The notes under the pieces are model-generated. The model saw nothing but the letters and a program-made list of their open reading frames with translations, was not told the DNA's origin and made no database searches. Of a stretch of 64,000 nucleotides of DNA, positions 46,748-58,260 are shown piece by piece (within the stretch, counting starts at the first letter, position 1; each line of letters begins with the position of its first letter). The position numbers and the translations under genes are program-made. Source of the DNA: Terebella lapidaria (taxonomy: Eukaryota > Annelida > Polychaeta > Terebellida > Terebellidae). The DNA is taken from NCBI GenBank assembly GCA_949152475.1, contig OX424564.1, positions 5,580,001-5,644,000 on the forward strand. The letters are read 5' to 3'.

Positions 46748-48927
46748 TTAGCCCAAGGGCTAAGGAAGGTTACCGGACAATAATGTTAGATATTAGCCAT
46801 TTTGTCCGTGACTTTGAAAGAAAGGTCAATGGTCAATTCAAGACCACAAGAATATTCAGCACATATCATTTCTAGTATGTCCACAATTGATTCTGTAAAT
46901 CAATTGATTCTGTAAAGCTGTAAAGTAGATAATTAGTGATATATTAGCCATTATGTACTCTGACTGTGACAATTAGGTCAAAGGTCAAGTTCAAGGTCAT
47001 GAGAATATTCAGCATATATCATTCCTCTATGTTCGCAATTGATTCCTAAGCTGTAAAGTCGATTATAAGTGAGATATTATCCATTTTGTGCTCTAACCTA
47101 GAAAATAAGGTCAAAGGTCAAGTTCAAAATCATAAGAATATCCAGCATATATCATTTCCTACTGTTCACTATGGATTCCTAAGCTGTAAAGTCGACAATA
47201 AGTGAGATAATAAGAGCATTTTGTGCTCTGACGTTGAAAATAAGGTCAAAGGTTAAGTTCAAGGTTTCCTATATATCCACGAGCGATTCCTAGGCTGTAC
47301 AATCGTTAAAAAGTGAAATATTAGCCATTTTTGGCTTTGACCTTGAATATGAGGTCAAAGGTCAAATTCAGGTTCATGACAATATTCAGTATATATCATT
47401 TGCTATATGTGCACAATTGATTCCTAAGCTGTAAAGTCGATAATGAGCGAAGATATTCGATATTTTGTGCTGTGACCTTGAAAATAAGGTCGAAGGTTAA
47501 ATTCAAGGTCATGAAAATATTCAGCATATATCTTTTCTTATATGTGCACAGCTGCTTTCTAAGCTGTAAGGTCGATAATAAACGAGATATTAGCCATTTC
47601 GTGCTTTGATCTTGAAAATGAGATCCAAGGTCAAATTCAAGGTCATGACAATATTCAGCATATATCATTTCCTATATGTGCACAATTGATTCCTAAGCTG
47701 TAAAGTTGATAATAAGCGAGATATTACCCATTTTGTGCTCTGACCTTGATAATGAGGTCAAAGGTCAAATTCAAGGTCACGAGAATATTCAGGATATATC
47801 ATTTCCTATATGTGCACAGTTGATTGCTAAGCTGTTAGGTCGATACTAAGCGAGATATTAGACATTTTGTACTTTGACCTTGAAAATGATGTCCAAGGTC
47901 GAATTCAAGGTTATGAATAACAACATATATCATTTCCTATGTGTGCACAATGGGTTTCTAAGCTGTAGAGTCGATAATAAGCGAGATATTACCCATTTTG
48001 TGGTCTGACCTTGAAAATACGGTCATATGTCAAATTCAAGGTCATGAGAATAATCAGATATATCATTTCCTATACATGCTCAATTGATTGCAAAGCTGTA
48101 AGGTCGAAAATGAACGTAATATTAGCCATTTTGTCCTGTGATGGTGAAAATTAGGTCAAAGGTCAAATTCAAGGTCACGATAATATTCAGCATATATCGT
48201 TCACTATATGTTGACAATTGATTCCTAAGCTGTAAATTCGATAATAAGCGAGATATTAGCCATTTTGTCCTGTGACATTGAAAATGAGGTCAAATTCAAG
48301 GTCATGACAACATTCAGAATATATCTTTCTTATATGTCCATAATTGATTCCTAAGCTGTAATGTTGATAATAAGCGAAATATAAGCCATTTTGTGCTCTG
48401 ACCTTGAAACTGAGGTCAGAGGTCAAATTCAAGGTCAGGAGAAGGTCAAGGTCAGGAGGTTCAGCATATCATATTCTATATGTCCACAATTGATTCCTAG
48501 TCTCTAATCTCAATATTAAGTGAGCTAATAGGCAATATTAGGACCCATTATAAAACATAGGAGAATTTAACATGGGAAAGTCCCATTTGGGCCGAGTTTG
48601 GGCCAAATATGGCCCACTTCGAGCGATTCAAGGAAAACGGAATTCATACAAATCACAGGGGTAAATATAAGGAGTGATATGCATCAATAAGAAAAAAAGT
48701 TACTGAACACATTTTGAGAAAGCGGCCATCAAAGTCCAAAATTGGCCATTTTGAAATAAATTGCGAAAATCAAAAAACTAAAAATACCTCCTTCTAGAAA
48801 TATTTGTAGGCATTTTTGTGCAAATTTTCAGAAAATTTCGGCCGTAAACAAAAAGAACAAATGTGAACGGACGGACGCCGGACGCAACGCCATGCCAATA
48901 GGTTATCGGACCAAAGGTTCGGTAACC
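46748..48927 (-). mobile_element. family A element with a 13-unit tandem array, minus orientation
   Basis: Read on the minus strand: 5' hairpin (48927-48901), GTCCGGCGTCCGTCC box, GGCCATTTTG modules, then the long tandem array, the subterminal inverted repeat (complement GGTTACCGG at 46768-46776) and the 3' hairpin TTAGCCC-AA-GGGCTAA (46748-46763). It is 2180 bp long, the longest family A copy here, and matches 36427-37681 end to end except for extra tandem units. It has no protein, so it is non-autonomous. Confidence 0.75.
46800..48480 (-). repeat. about 134-bp tandem array with AGGTCA motifs, about 13 units
   Basis: On the plus strand, forms of GAGGTCAAAGGTCAAATTCA followed by AGGTCA occur near 46822, 46974, 47107, 47242, 47351, 47486, 47620, 47754, 47888, 48019, 48152, 48286 and 48412. 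Most spacing is 131-135 bp and one interval is about 109. Each unit also has TCATTTCCTATATGTGCACA and GCTGTAAAGTCGATAATAAG. Several units contain the perfect direct repeat AGGTCAAAGGTCA. Confidence 0.88.
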
Positions 48928-49790
48928 TAAAAACGACTGCAGACAGGTACTAAGAATGTATTATGAGTCACATCTGACACATCGTTTGGTGACCTTGAAG
49001 TTGACCTCAGATGTTCTCGACTGGTGATCCAAAGATTACATCCCAACTGCAATGTGTAAATTGAACACTACATACGAAACAGCCGCAGATATAGTAAGAC
49101 TGTATTATGAGCATATAGAAAGTCACATCGTTTGGTGACCTTGAAGTTGACCTCAGATGATCTTGAGTGGTGATCCAAAGATTACACCCACATGTGTAAA
49201 TTGAACTCCACTGTACATACGACATGACCCAGATAAATCATGAGAATGTATTATGAGCATATATAGGAAGTTGACCTCAATGATCTTCAGGGGGTAAATC
49301 TCAAGATGGAGTTCAACTTGAAATATGTGAAAAGGCCTTTGCGGATAGTTCTTAACGTACTCCGCTACAAAGAGTGAGGTAACGAAGAGTCAAAATTTAA
49401 AAGTCATTTCTTGAATATTATCTCTTCAAATTGACAAATTATATCGAGTAGCTGATCAGCATCCTAAAACTGAAAAGAAAATAGGGGATCACCGTGCTCG
49501 TTTCTTCGACATATTCGATCAAAATCACACACATTTACCTAAAATGGCATAAATTATGGCATTCTTTCATATTCACATCTTGCATCGTGTTTTCCATGCG
49601 AACGGATACGGTGACCCTCTATTTTCTTTTCAGTTTTAGGATGCTGAACAGTTACTCGATGAAATATATCATTTTGAAGCTCTAGATCATGTTGATCCAG
49701 TTATTTCATTTTAAAAACTCATTGACCCCCTCCCCTCACTGTCTGGAGCGGACTACCTTAAGACTGTATTATGAGATTATCAACACACGA
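48928..49790 (+). repeat. family A fragments, plus orientation
   Basis: Two tandem copies of a module with GTATTATGAGTCACAT, TTTGGTGACCTTGAAGTTGA and CCTCAGATG near 48957 and 49090, then a third partial copy, which is split by a TTAA MITE at 49356-49757. Confidence 0.6.
49356..49757. mobile_element. TTAA-flanked MITE inserted in a family A fragment
   Basis: TTAA at 49352-49355 and 49758-49761. Inverted ends are CGTACTCCGCTACAAAGAGTGAG-type on the left and GGTAGTCCGCTCCAGACAGTGAG-type (complement) on the right. An internal inverted repeat with AGCATCCTAAAACTGAAAAG pairs about 49458-49485 with about 49616-49645. Removing it leaves GGATAGTTCTTAAGACTGTA, which matches the uninterrupted family A module at about 49087-49110. 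The TTAA target suggests a piggyBac-type transposase. Confidence 0.78.
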
Positions 49791-50720
49791 TAGCTCATTT
49801 TACTATCATGGATGAATGAAATATACGTGTGCTCATCATTTGGACGTCTTTCTCCGGGCTCTCTCTATTTAGGTTTTCCTGCCAACATGTTTCTTCGCAA
49901 ACAATCGCAACCCAGAGAGAACCCGCTTCAACTAAAACCAACCCGTGGTCCTGCAGGTTATGAACGAAAAGTAGTACGTGCGAAATAAACATCATTCATC
50001 TTTCGAATGACACATGAATGTGTTTGTGCACGTACACTTTGTAGTTTTCGCTAAGAATACAATATGTACACACGCATTTGACCATTGCAATTGTCATACG
50101 CCTACAATATATATGGATACATTTATGATATCGGAATGTTTATGTCTATTTATTTTTGGCAATTTGATATGAAGTAGATATCAGCGAGAAATGAGGCCTG
50201 GACGAGAGGGGATATATATTCGGACCATGTTGTGTTTATTTGGGTCAGTAGATCTTATCAAAGGTTCGTTGTAATCTGTGCGACAATACACGTTTCACTC
50301 ACAGTGACTTGCAGGAAACACACGCGTAGATACTCACAGTGCACCATATGCACTAGTTTTGACCTCTCTTGACGATTACCTCGTATGGAGAGAGGATATA
50401 CATGTTTAGGCAGACAACTTGGACTTTGTCATGGACTTGTTTTATTGTGTAATATATCACTCTACACTTACAATAACATATCGCCTGGACATGGTAGGTC
50501 GCTGTGTTATAACACATATATTTACAACATTTATTTCGATTCAGATGTACTCTTTTAACGCCGTTTTCACGAAGTGTATCTATATTTCAGATTGGGATGG
50601 CGTTCAAATCACAGTAAACTTGGCTTGGACATCATATAGTCTAGAAAATTCAAAATATATATAGATGAATTGATTATACATCCACAAGGCCTCTGTGCTT
50701 TCTAGTGCTACAGGATCGGG
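49791..50720 (+). other. upstream region of the SOCS-box gene
   Basis: No exon recognised. A plausible splice acceptor (CTTTCTAGTGCTACAG at 50698-50713) just before the start codon allows an upstream 5' exon here. No promoter motif could be chosen with confidence. Confidence 0.4.
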
Positions 50721-51629
50721 ATGGAGCATCACAAATCAAGCTTGTCGTGGAATAAAGTTTGTGTTTATAAAATGCACGATCCTGATCAATGTGTATCTAC
50801 TTGGTTTTCGGATAATCACAAGCCCTTCTGTAAACATAAACTGTCGGATAAACAACAAGAAGTTTCCGTGGAACCAGCTGAAGAAGTTGAGACCTACTCC
50901 TCACTGAAACACGACAACTCCGTGTTCCTCCGGACGTTGAACTGTGATGGGTCTCTGGAGGGGTTGATACGTCGTGACGTCAATACACGTATGTCTAGTG
51001 CCTATGGAATACAGGTTCCTACGTTTGATGTGATGGTCTTCAATGGCGAGAGCCTGTCGTTTAAGAGGTCGTTCACGACTCCTATCCATCCCGTCGTCAC
51101 ATTTCACCCAATGATCCCGAGTTTTATGATAGTTTCCAGCTATCCCATGAATGCACGTGGCATCAGGCTACAATCTTATGACGTCACTTCCGGGTCCATG
51201 CTTTGGTCACGTGCTTACAGCGAAGTAGACGCGGATTGGAATTCTGTGATGGATATAACCTTCGATCGCAAAGGATACCGTGTTATAATCTGCGTGAAGG
51301 AGGAGACACACAATCGAACTCAGTACCTGACGAGGTTTTTCGTGGTAGATCTCGTCTCTCAATCAGTGATCCAGAAGTCTAAGGCCTGTCTACTAAGAGT
51401 CTGTCACGAGGAATGCGCGATCAACGTCCGACTGAAACTGTCGCCCTGTGATGGACTCGTGTTCTTGCTCTCACTGCTGGGTGAAATCTCTCACAAGCTT
51501 CCAGAAGAGAGAAGTCTCAAGGAATTAGCTAGGAAGACTATTCTACGGTCTGTCAATTATCCGGCCACAGGGGCTATCTCTCGCCTCGACATCCCCCACA
51601 GCTTGAAGCTGTTTTTAGCCTTTGAATAA
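50721..51629 (+). CDS. SOCS-box protein with beta-propeller-like body
   Basis: Single open frame of 302 residues. An in-frame TAG upstream supports ATG 50721 unless a 5' exon joins at the acceptor at 50713. The C-terminal 38 residues look like a SOCS box: SLKELARKTI fits the Elongin B/C box (S-L-x3-A/C-x3-I), and ISRLDIPHSLKLFL fits the Cullin-5 box (LPxP replaced by LDIP). Such proteins are substrate receptors of Cullin-RING ubiquitin ligases. The body has beta-rich, WD-like stretches (LQSYDVTSGSMLWSRAY, VMDITFDRKGYRVIICV, FFVVDLVSQSVIQ), which I read as a degenerate propeller, but no repeat is textbook. No signal peptide or membrane segment, so it is probably cytosolic or nuclear. AATAAA follows 31 bases after the stop. 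I do not recognise an orthologue or the substrate. Confidence 0.65.
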   Translation: MEHHKSSLSWNKVCVYKMHDPDQCVSTWFSDNHKPFCKHKLSDKQQEVSVEPAEEVETYSSLKHDNSVFLRTLNCDGSLEGLIRRDVNTRMSSAYGIQVPTFDVMVFNGESLSFKRSFTTPIHPVVTFHPMIPSFMIVSSYPMNARGIRLQSYDVTSGSMLWSRAYSEVDADWNSVMDITFDRKGYRVIICVKEETHNRTQYLTRFFVVDLVSQSVIQKSKACLLRVCHEECAINVRLKLSPCDGLVFLLSLLGEISHKLPEERSLKELARKTILRSVNYPATGAISRLDIPHSLKLFLAFE

Positions 51630-51659
51630 CAGGTACATCCCCCAGAAGATCGAACCAAA

Positions 51660-51665
51660 AATAAA
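51660..51665 (+). terminator. polyadenylation signal AATAAA (SOCS-box gene)
   Basis: AATAAA 31 bases after the stop codon ending at 51629, on the same strand. Confidence 0.65.
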
Positions 51666-51884
51666 GGCATTTCTTTAGTAGAACGTGTCGTATCTGCCAT
51701 AGATAGGCCTACTAGATTTTTCTGTACGAAGATGCATACATGAACCCATCCATATTTTGTCCGTTGTTTTCGTAAATATTTAGATTACATGTCAGTCTAA
51801 ACTAGCACAACATGTAATGTATGCATGTTTGTGTACATAATTTATACACGTGTTTGCAGGATTCCATTGGAGCCATTGCTAATG

Positions 51885-54003
51885 TCAGTAACCCGGATGT
51901 TGTAATTCCATGTAATACCATTGGCTGGTGTCAAGTCCAGCCAGCGTATTATTTGTTGTCAGGCCATCACGTGACTCGTAGCGCGTGGCGGAGTTGAAGA
52001 CGCAGTTGTTGTCTGCAGGGCTGGCGCTTGGGCGATAATTGGTGGAGAAACAATCATCTCGGGCTGAGCACTGAATGAAACACTCAATTTTGCTGTCGGC
52101 ATGTAGGCTGGCAATGGGACTCTGCACGAAATACTTCTGTGACTCAACGATACCTTGAAAGTACCTCACTGCAAAACAAAACAGATATGGACAACCGTAA
52201 ATTACACCATTAATAAAAGAAGATACATCGATGACGTCGATTTATTTCAAATTGGTTCAAATTTAGTTCATAGTAATATAGGGCCTTTATAGGCCTAATA
52301 TTAACGAGTTAAACAGTTACATGCGCTACAACGAACAGGGCCTACCCTCCATTTCTGGTCACTTAGTGACATGAATATGTTTCTATATACGAGGGTTGTC
52401 CGGCCATGTCACCTCAAAAAAAACGTGTCTCGATCATGGAACTAATGACAGACAATTAAGTGTGTAGCCCTGGTAGTTACGTTACGGGAGTAATGACCGC
52501 AAAAATTAGGTCGTCTGGATTCTCATCGAATTGTCTACACAGCATGTTTTCTTCCGACCAGTATATATGAGTTTTGTATACAAAGACACAGACTCCATAT
52601 ATCAGAGTTGTTTATCAATACAGCACTGCCGCTCGGTGATTTACAGATGCTATGACCTTTGTTTGCAAAAAGATACATAGTTTAATGTGATTGATTGTAC
52701 GTAACAACGGAACGACTAACAATAGACCAGGGTTCCGGGAGTAGAGGGCCCGGTAACACAAGTCTAGGACGGTACATAGGGCGAGATTTAACGATATCGA
52801 TCTTCTAAGGCAGTGAGCATAACACAATAGTGTTGTAAATTGTGTGGTTTTTGTTTCCTCCGATTCATTTATCTGGTGCTGATAGAGATGTGATAGAGAT
52901 CTATACTATGGTAGTAACAACGTCAGGTACCTTGACATGTGATACCTCACACGATATCAAAATATTCCCAAAGCGAACAATATGAGAGCTGAATGAATGA
53001 ATTTTGAAGTGATAATGATCTACCGATACTAGTTTAATTCCTATATACACATGCATTTTAGAATAGAATCTCATTACGCAAAATAAGCCCAGGCCTACTT
53101 TCCATCCATGTCGAGCATGGCTTAGCGACACTTCAAGGAAATATATTCACAACTATCTTCACCTTTGTGAAATAATTCAAAAACTAAGCCCTAGTCCCAT
53201 ATAAGCAAGAAACAACACGGCATTCCCGGATCAACAAGGTCCAAGATCAAGGATGATCCGAGGAGATTTAGGGTGGACGGTTCTCGGCAGCAACAGATTG
53301 TTAGATCTTTAAGCACAAAGAGCGCTTAATCAAAAAGTAAGAGGTCTGCACGAAACCCTTCATCCTTACACCAGCGATCCATGCCTTTCGTGGTGGCGAA
53401 CTACATCTTGTACGCTGTCGAGGAATTTATCTCATGCACTGCATATACAGCTCCGGGACATGTCAATTCCTATCCCACTTGTTTTTAGTGTTTACAACCG
53501 TTACAGACCTTGGACCTGTTCTTCGTACATTGACTTTCAGTTCCTCTCTGAAACTGTCATATACCACCACTGCGTACCACGACCTACCTTCAGAGGAGAC
53601 CGAGGACGGTTTCTCGCACACAATCCCGTTGATGCGGTCGTTAGGATTGAAGAGACACGGTACGTCAAACCACAACCCGGAGGAGTACTTCCTTGTAGAG
53701 CCACAGTGTTCACCTCCAAACGGTTCATGGTTGTTCGGCTCACCTGGGAACGATATATTGTGGTATCAACATTAACGTGTGATCATTTCGAGCAGAATGC
53801 AAGCTGTTCATTGTCTACAGGAGAACGCGCAACATAACCGCCCTGTGGTTCCATGTTTTGGAAGTCAATCGAGAAGATTAAATATCACCTGATTGGGCGT
53901 TCCAAGCTGTATAAACCACGGGCGAGCTGTCGATCCAGACGAAGTTTCCCTCCTGTAGGGTGTCACTCAGTCCTATGTAACTCTCTTCCGCCGTCTGTCC
54001 CAT
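51885..54003 (-). CDS. C-type lectin and PAN domain protein, last three exons (5' part not found)
   Basis: Minus-strand exons 54003-53889, 53743-53588 and 52168-51885, with GT-AG junctions. Both introns between them are phase 1, the usual phase for shuffled extracellular domains. The first two encode the second half of a C-type lectin domain: YIGLSDTLQEGNFVWIDSS, AWNAQSGEPNNHEPFGGEHC and GLWFDVPC...GIVCEKP. GEPNNH carries the EPN motif associated with Ca2+-dependent mannose-type sugar binding; the WND motif is WFD, so one usual Ca2+ ligand differs. The third exon is a PAN/apple-like domain with Cys at IECFIQCSA, RDDCFST and NNCVF, ending HPGY then stop. No membrane segment follows, suggesting a secreted protein, perhaps in pattern recognition. 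The exon for the first half of the lectin domain and any signal peptide must lie upstream (beyond 54.0 kb), and I could not find them. Confidence 0.78.
52169..53587 (-). other. intron of the lectin/PAN gene
   Basis: The long intron between the lectin and PAN exons. No exon, RNA gene or element end was recognised in it. Confidence 0.5.
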
Positions 54004-54789
54004 CTGTTGATATTATATAATTTGTTTTTGTTAAAATCAGCACAAAATTATCAACTAGGACGCAACGCTTGTGATACTTGAGAATTTTATTAATGTTGTA
54101 AAGTAAGGTATTGTCTCTTTCTTCAAATTTCGTGACACACGATATTTGTTTCTATATGTGGTTCTCGTTTTTGGAGAATAACCCAGTGACACGGAATTGA
54201 AAAAGTGAGATCACAATTCAGGAGGACACTGCATATGCTAAAAGCATAGCCCTGTTTGTTGTTGTATCGAAACACGCGATAAGGCGACGTCGATCGAAAA
54301 GCACAATAAGGTATACTATTTTACATACTTCATCTGGATGTCAAATGACAATTTTCCGGCACCTACTTCAGGGATATAATATATTACCCCGAAGCCTCAT
54401 CGTTGAATTTCTATGTCCGAACATAATTTGATACATTTGCTCGATTTGTGGCTACAATTCAATGAATGTGTCTTCATCTGCATAGTATCCATTTCATCCC
54501 CTGGGTAAAAATATGGTAAACATTCGATTTTTCTCAAACTCTCGACATCCATTTTGACTGAAATTCAACATTAGTGTAGATTGTCAACTCCAAGTTTCTG
54601 AATTCGGTAGTTTAGATTTTCCATTCAAATGTGTGGTGAGCGTATGACTTGCCTACTACATCTACATGTACACGTATTGTGTGTGCCACAATAAATGATT
54701 TTGTTTGTTTTCATGTACTTTATAACTTTATTGACAATCTTTTAATCGATATAAATAACTTGAAAAAGCCATTTCTATATGGATGAACT
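54004..54789. other. intron or upstream DNA of the lectin/PAN gene
   Basis: AT-rich; the missing 5' lectin exon was looked for on the minus strand and not found here. Confidence 0.4.
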
Positions 54790-54799
54790 GATCGACTGT

Positions 54800-54993
54800 T
54801 GAACCCACAAATGTTAAAACGCCCACAAATGTGAAAACCCACAAATGTGAAAACAAATTTTGTAAATCACCCACAAATGTGAAAATATCATTACCCACAA
54901 ATGTGAAAAAAAATCCACCCACAAATGTGAAAAAAAAATTTAACCACAAATGTGAAAACGGTTTTTGTCATTTGCCCACAAATGTGAAAATCA
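54800..54993. repeat. left array of CCCACAAATGTGAAAA motifs
   Basis: About eight copies of the core CCCACAAATGTGAAAA at irregular spacing of 16-35 bp; spacers are A/T-rich. CACAAATGTG is close to self-complementary. Confidence 0.9.
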
Positions 54994-55354
54994 AACACAG
55001 CATTATTGTCCTATACATTACCTCCATAATACTACACGGGTAACTCCTAACAGCCTACTTAAATTAGGCTCCCCCATAGAGAAACCTCTCATATGGGGAA
55101 GAATAAAGAATGACCCCTCCCTTGCTGCCACCAGGGGCAGCACCGTAGCCACTTCCTCCATTCCCAATTCTCCTATTGAAGGAAGCAGACCTACTTATGC
55201 CTACTCTATATTTCTGTTTAATTTTATTGCTTGGATCGTTCCACCTCTGTGGAAACTCGGCAGGAAAGGACTCTTAGTCGTTAGGGGTGTCCTTTTTAAC
55301 ACGTTGACGGTAGTCCACGCCCAGGTTTTCCTGTTTGAGTGAGCTGAGCTGACC

Positions 55355-58260
55355 ATGCCCACGCGTGTGTGTGGCCGGTGCCACGTGTTCTTACCAGCGT
55401 GGGAGGTCCACGACTTCTGTTGGCGGTGTGTGGATTCGTTCTGCATCGACGATTTTCCTTGCGACAAGTGCGAATCTCGTTCACCAGAAGACTGGTCAAC
55501 CGTGTATGGGGCGTTGAGGGATTTACTTCACCTCCGTTCACGTCCCTCCCCACCTGATGTTGACTGCTCTCGGTCCGCCCGGGTGCATTGTCTCGCCGCC
55601 ATCCGTCGCTTCGACACTGAGTCGGCTCGGCTTAATTTAGCTTTACAATCCCCAGTGAGTGTAGACGCCCTGTCCCTCTTAGACTCACAGGAATTTTGTC
55701 ATAATTTTGATTGTAATGTCATGTTTGTCCCTCTCTCTCCCTCACCTGTGTGTGCGGCTCTGGCCCCGTCAGGTGTGGTGGGTGATGTGGTGGGCCGCTC
55801 TCTGCTTTCGGCATTGCGCCCTCAGCTTTTGAGTGTTCGGAGTCTGTTAGATTTTCCAGCTAGCCTGGTTAATCGTTTTCTCTCCATTCACTCCGAGCAT
55901 CGTGTCCGAGTCCATGCCTTGCGTGGGTGCTCGGAGCCCGGGTCCCAGGAACACTCCGTCCGTTCCCACGCTCTCATCTGTCACGCTCATGTCAGATGAC
56001 GGTGCTCGGCTCCCGGGTCCCGGTCGGGACCCGGGTCCCGGTGGGATTACGGCTCCGGGTTCCGAGTCACTGTCAGCTATACAGCTACACGTTGGTGCTC
56101 GGGTCCCGGGCCTCGCTCGGGGCCCGGGTTCCGACGGGAACCCGGGTTCCGATAGGAACACGACTCTCGTTAAGGTATCAGATGCTGATAGACCATGCTT
56201 GCGTCTTCCTCGGCATTCTGCTACCAGCTCAGGCTTGTCCCTCGATACCACGGCGTTGCTTCTATGCCCACCTCGGGCATTAGTAACTTACGCTAGTGGT
56301 TTGGTCGAGTTAGAAACAGGGCTAGTTCGGCTCCCGGCCCCTGTCGCGGCCCGGGACCCGGGTTCCCATCGGATCCCAGGATCCGACCAGCCTCCGTTTT
56401 CTATTCGGACTAATGGCTTCAATGCTAGCAGTGAGTGCTCGCCTCATCTTTCACCGCATCTGACTGCCTCAGGGCGCGATGTTTCAGTGAAAGTGGGGGG
56501 GGGGGAGGAGGTTATGACGATATGTCTAATTCTCACTCTCTCTTCCAGTCGATATCCCAGCGCAGCAGGCCTTCCCCGCCGCCGATCCAGCGGATAGCCT
56601 CGCCACCAGACAGCTCCCTCGGGATGCCCTCTACGGACCCTGCCACAGCGGGTCGCTCTTTAGCGACGTCCGGGCCTTCGGGCCAGACTGTGGGTTGCTC
56701 TTTAGCGACATCCGGGCCTTCGGGCCAACCTCTCACGACTGTCTTCGCGGGCCGCTCTTCAGCGGAGTCCGGGCCTTCGGGCCACCCTTCGGCAGTGCGT
56801 GTGTCTGGCCGCCCTTCAGCGGAGTCCGTTATGTTACCTTCACCTGCCTCCTCCGCGCCTCAGGATTTTCGGCAGTTGGAACTAGACATCTCCTCTCGCA
56901 TGTCGGCACAAATGCAAGCGATGTTCTCGCAGCTCTCGACTCAGGTGCAGCACAGCCTCCTCCAGTGTCGTCCCCCGACTGCTCCTCCTCCTGGATTCTT
57001 GCCTCTCGCAGGCCGTGCGAGCGAGGCCACCTGTGGACTATCCACGCCTCTGCAGCGGACATAGTCCCTACAGTCACCAGGCCTCTTACCCCCGGACCAG
57101 CTCTTAGCCACTCCGGCTCAGGTTGTCGGCCCTACTCCAGGATCTTCCCGTGGAGTCACCCCGGCTCAGGTGCTCCAGGTGCTGCCCTCTTCCGGCTTTG
57201 TTCCCTCGGCTTCACGGAAGCGTCGCTGTCCCGACCCGGAATCCGACTCAGAAGAAGAGGACGAAGAAGAGGATATGGACTCCGCGTCCATACATCCTTC
57301 CCTGGTAGACGAACGTGGCTCCTCTCAGGATCTCCAGTTCCAGGAGAAGTTGGTTCTCACGCGTGCGTGTCTCGGTTCCCAGTTTCCGCCAGAGCCTCCG
57401 ACGGAAACCTCCTCGTCAGTGGAACCAGTTTCTTGTGGCCAGCCAGTACCGCCATCAAGTTCACGCCAGCAACTGCCTCTCAGCCGCAGCGTACGCAAGG
57501 CGTTCGAGGTTCGTCGCCAAGCCTCCATCAAGGCCAAGGGAGACAAGATAAAGAAACCCAAGCTCTCCTCTTCATACTTGCCTTCCCACAAGGACTTCAC
57601 GGAGAAGCCGTCGGAGCCTTCCAAGAAGACTCTTCAGTATATGTCGGCCCCCTCGAAGATCTCGGTGACCCCTGCCCAGGTAGCAGATGTTCAACAGTCG
57701 ATTCGTTCAGCTGTTCTCATCGACTCCACCCAGAACTGGCTTTTAGCCGCCGCGCGGGATCTCCTCGAGAACCTGGCCCAGCAAGCCTCTGCTGGACCCG
57801 TGCTGGATTTCTGTCCATCCCGGGCTTGTCTATCCGGGACCGCCTACACCAGCTCTCTTACGGTGCGTTCACCATGGAGCAGTGGCGACGGGACGCCTTC
57901 CTCAAGTCCCTGACTTTCAAGCCGTCCCTGGATTTGAAATCCCGACTACGTTCCGCCCCCATGCTGCTGTCCTGCGCACAGGAGGCGCTCACGGACCAGG
58001 CCGCCAACTCCCTGTTCCACGGAGAGGACGGTGCTCTTTCAGCCGAGGAACGGCAAGTGTCGGACCGCGTCCAGTCGGCCAATGCCCAGCTGGTCTCCGA
58101 ACTGCTTGCCAAGCAGAAGGCTTGGAAGCCACGGCCGCAGCCACAGACCGCTTCTTCTTCAAAGCCCAAGAAACAGAGGAAGAAGCAGCCCTTTTCAGGA
58201 GCCCCTGCCTCTACAACCAAGCGTGGTGGTCGCCACTCCGGGTCCAGCCGCCGCGGCAAG
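55355..58260 (+). CDS. DIRS-c Gag-like region (ORF1)
   Basis: The N-terminus has three Cys pairs, CGRC, CWRC and CDKC, within about 45 residues, the same plan as DIRS-b. Then come GC-rich CCCGGGT/GGGACCCGG clusters (55930-56160 and 56340-56390) and a Ser/Gly-rich section with repeated SGPSGQ/SGPSGH. A Lys/Ser-rich part precedes RT. The region is divided among several reading frames in this copy, and coordinates only bracket it. Function is by position and by likeness to DIRS-b. Confidence 0.55.

Noticed and set aside
35110-49351. Classical Helitron (5' TC, 3' CTRR) as the class for family A
   Set aside because: Ends are GGTTACC and a hairpin followed by T-rich sequence, with no CTRR after the hairpin; the Helentron/HINE plan fits better.
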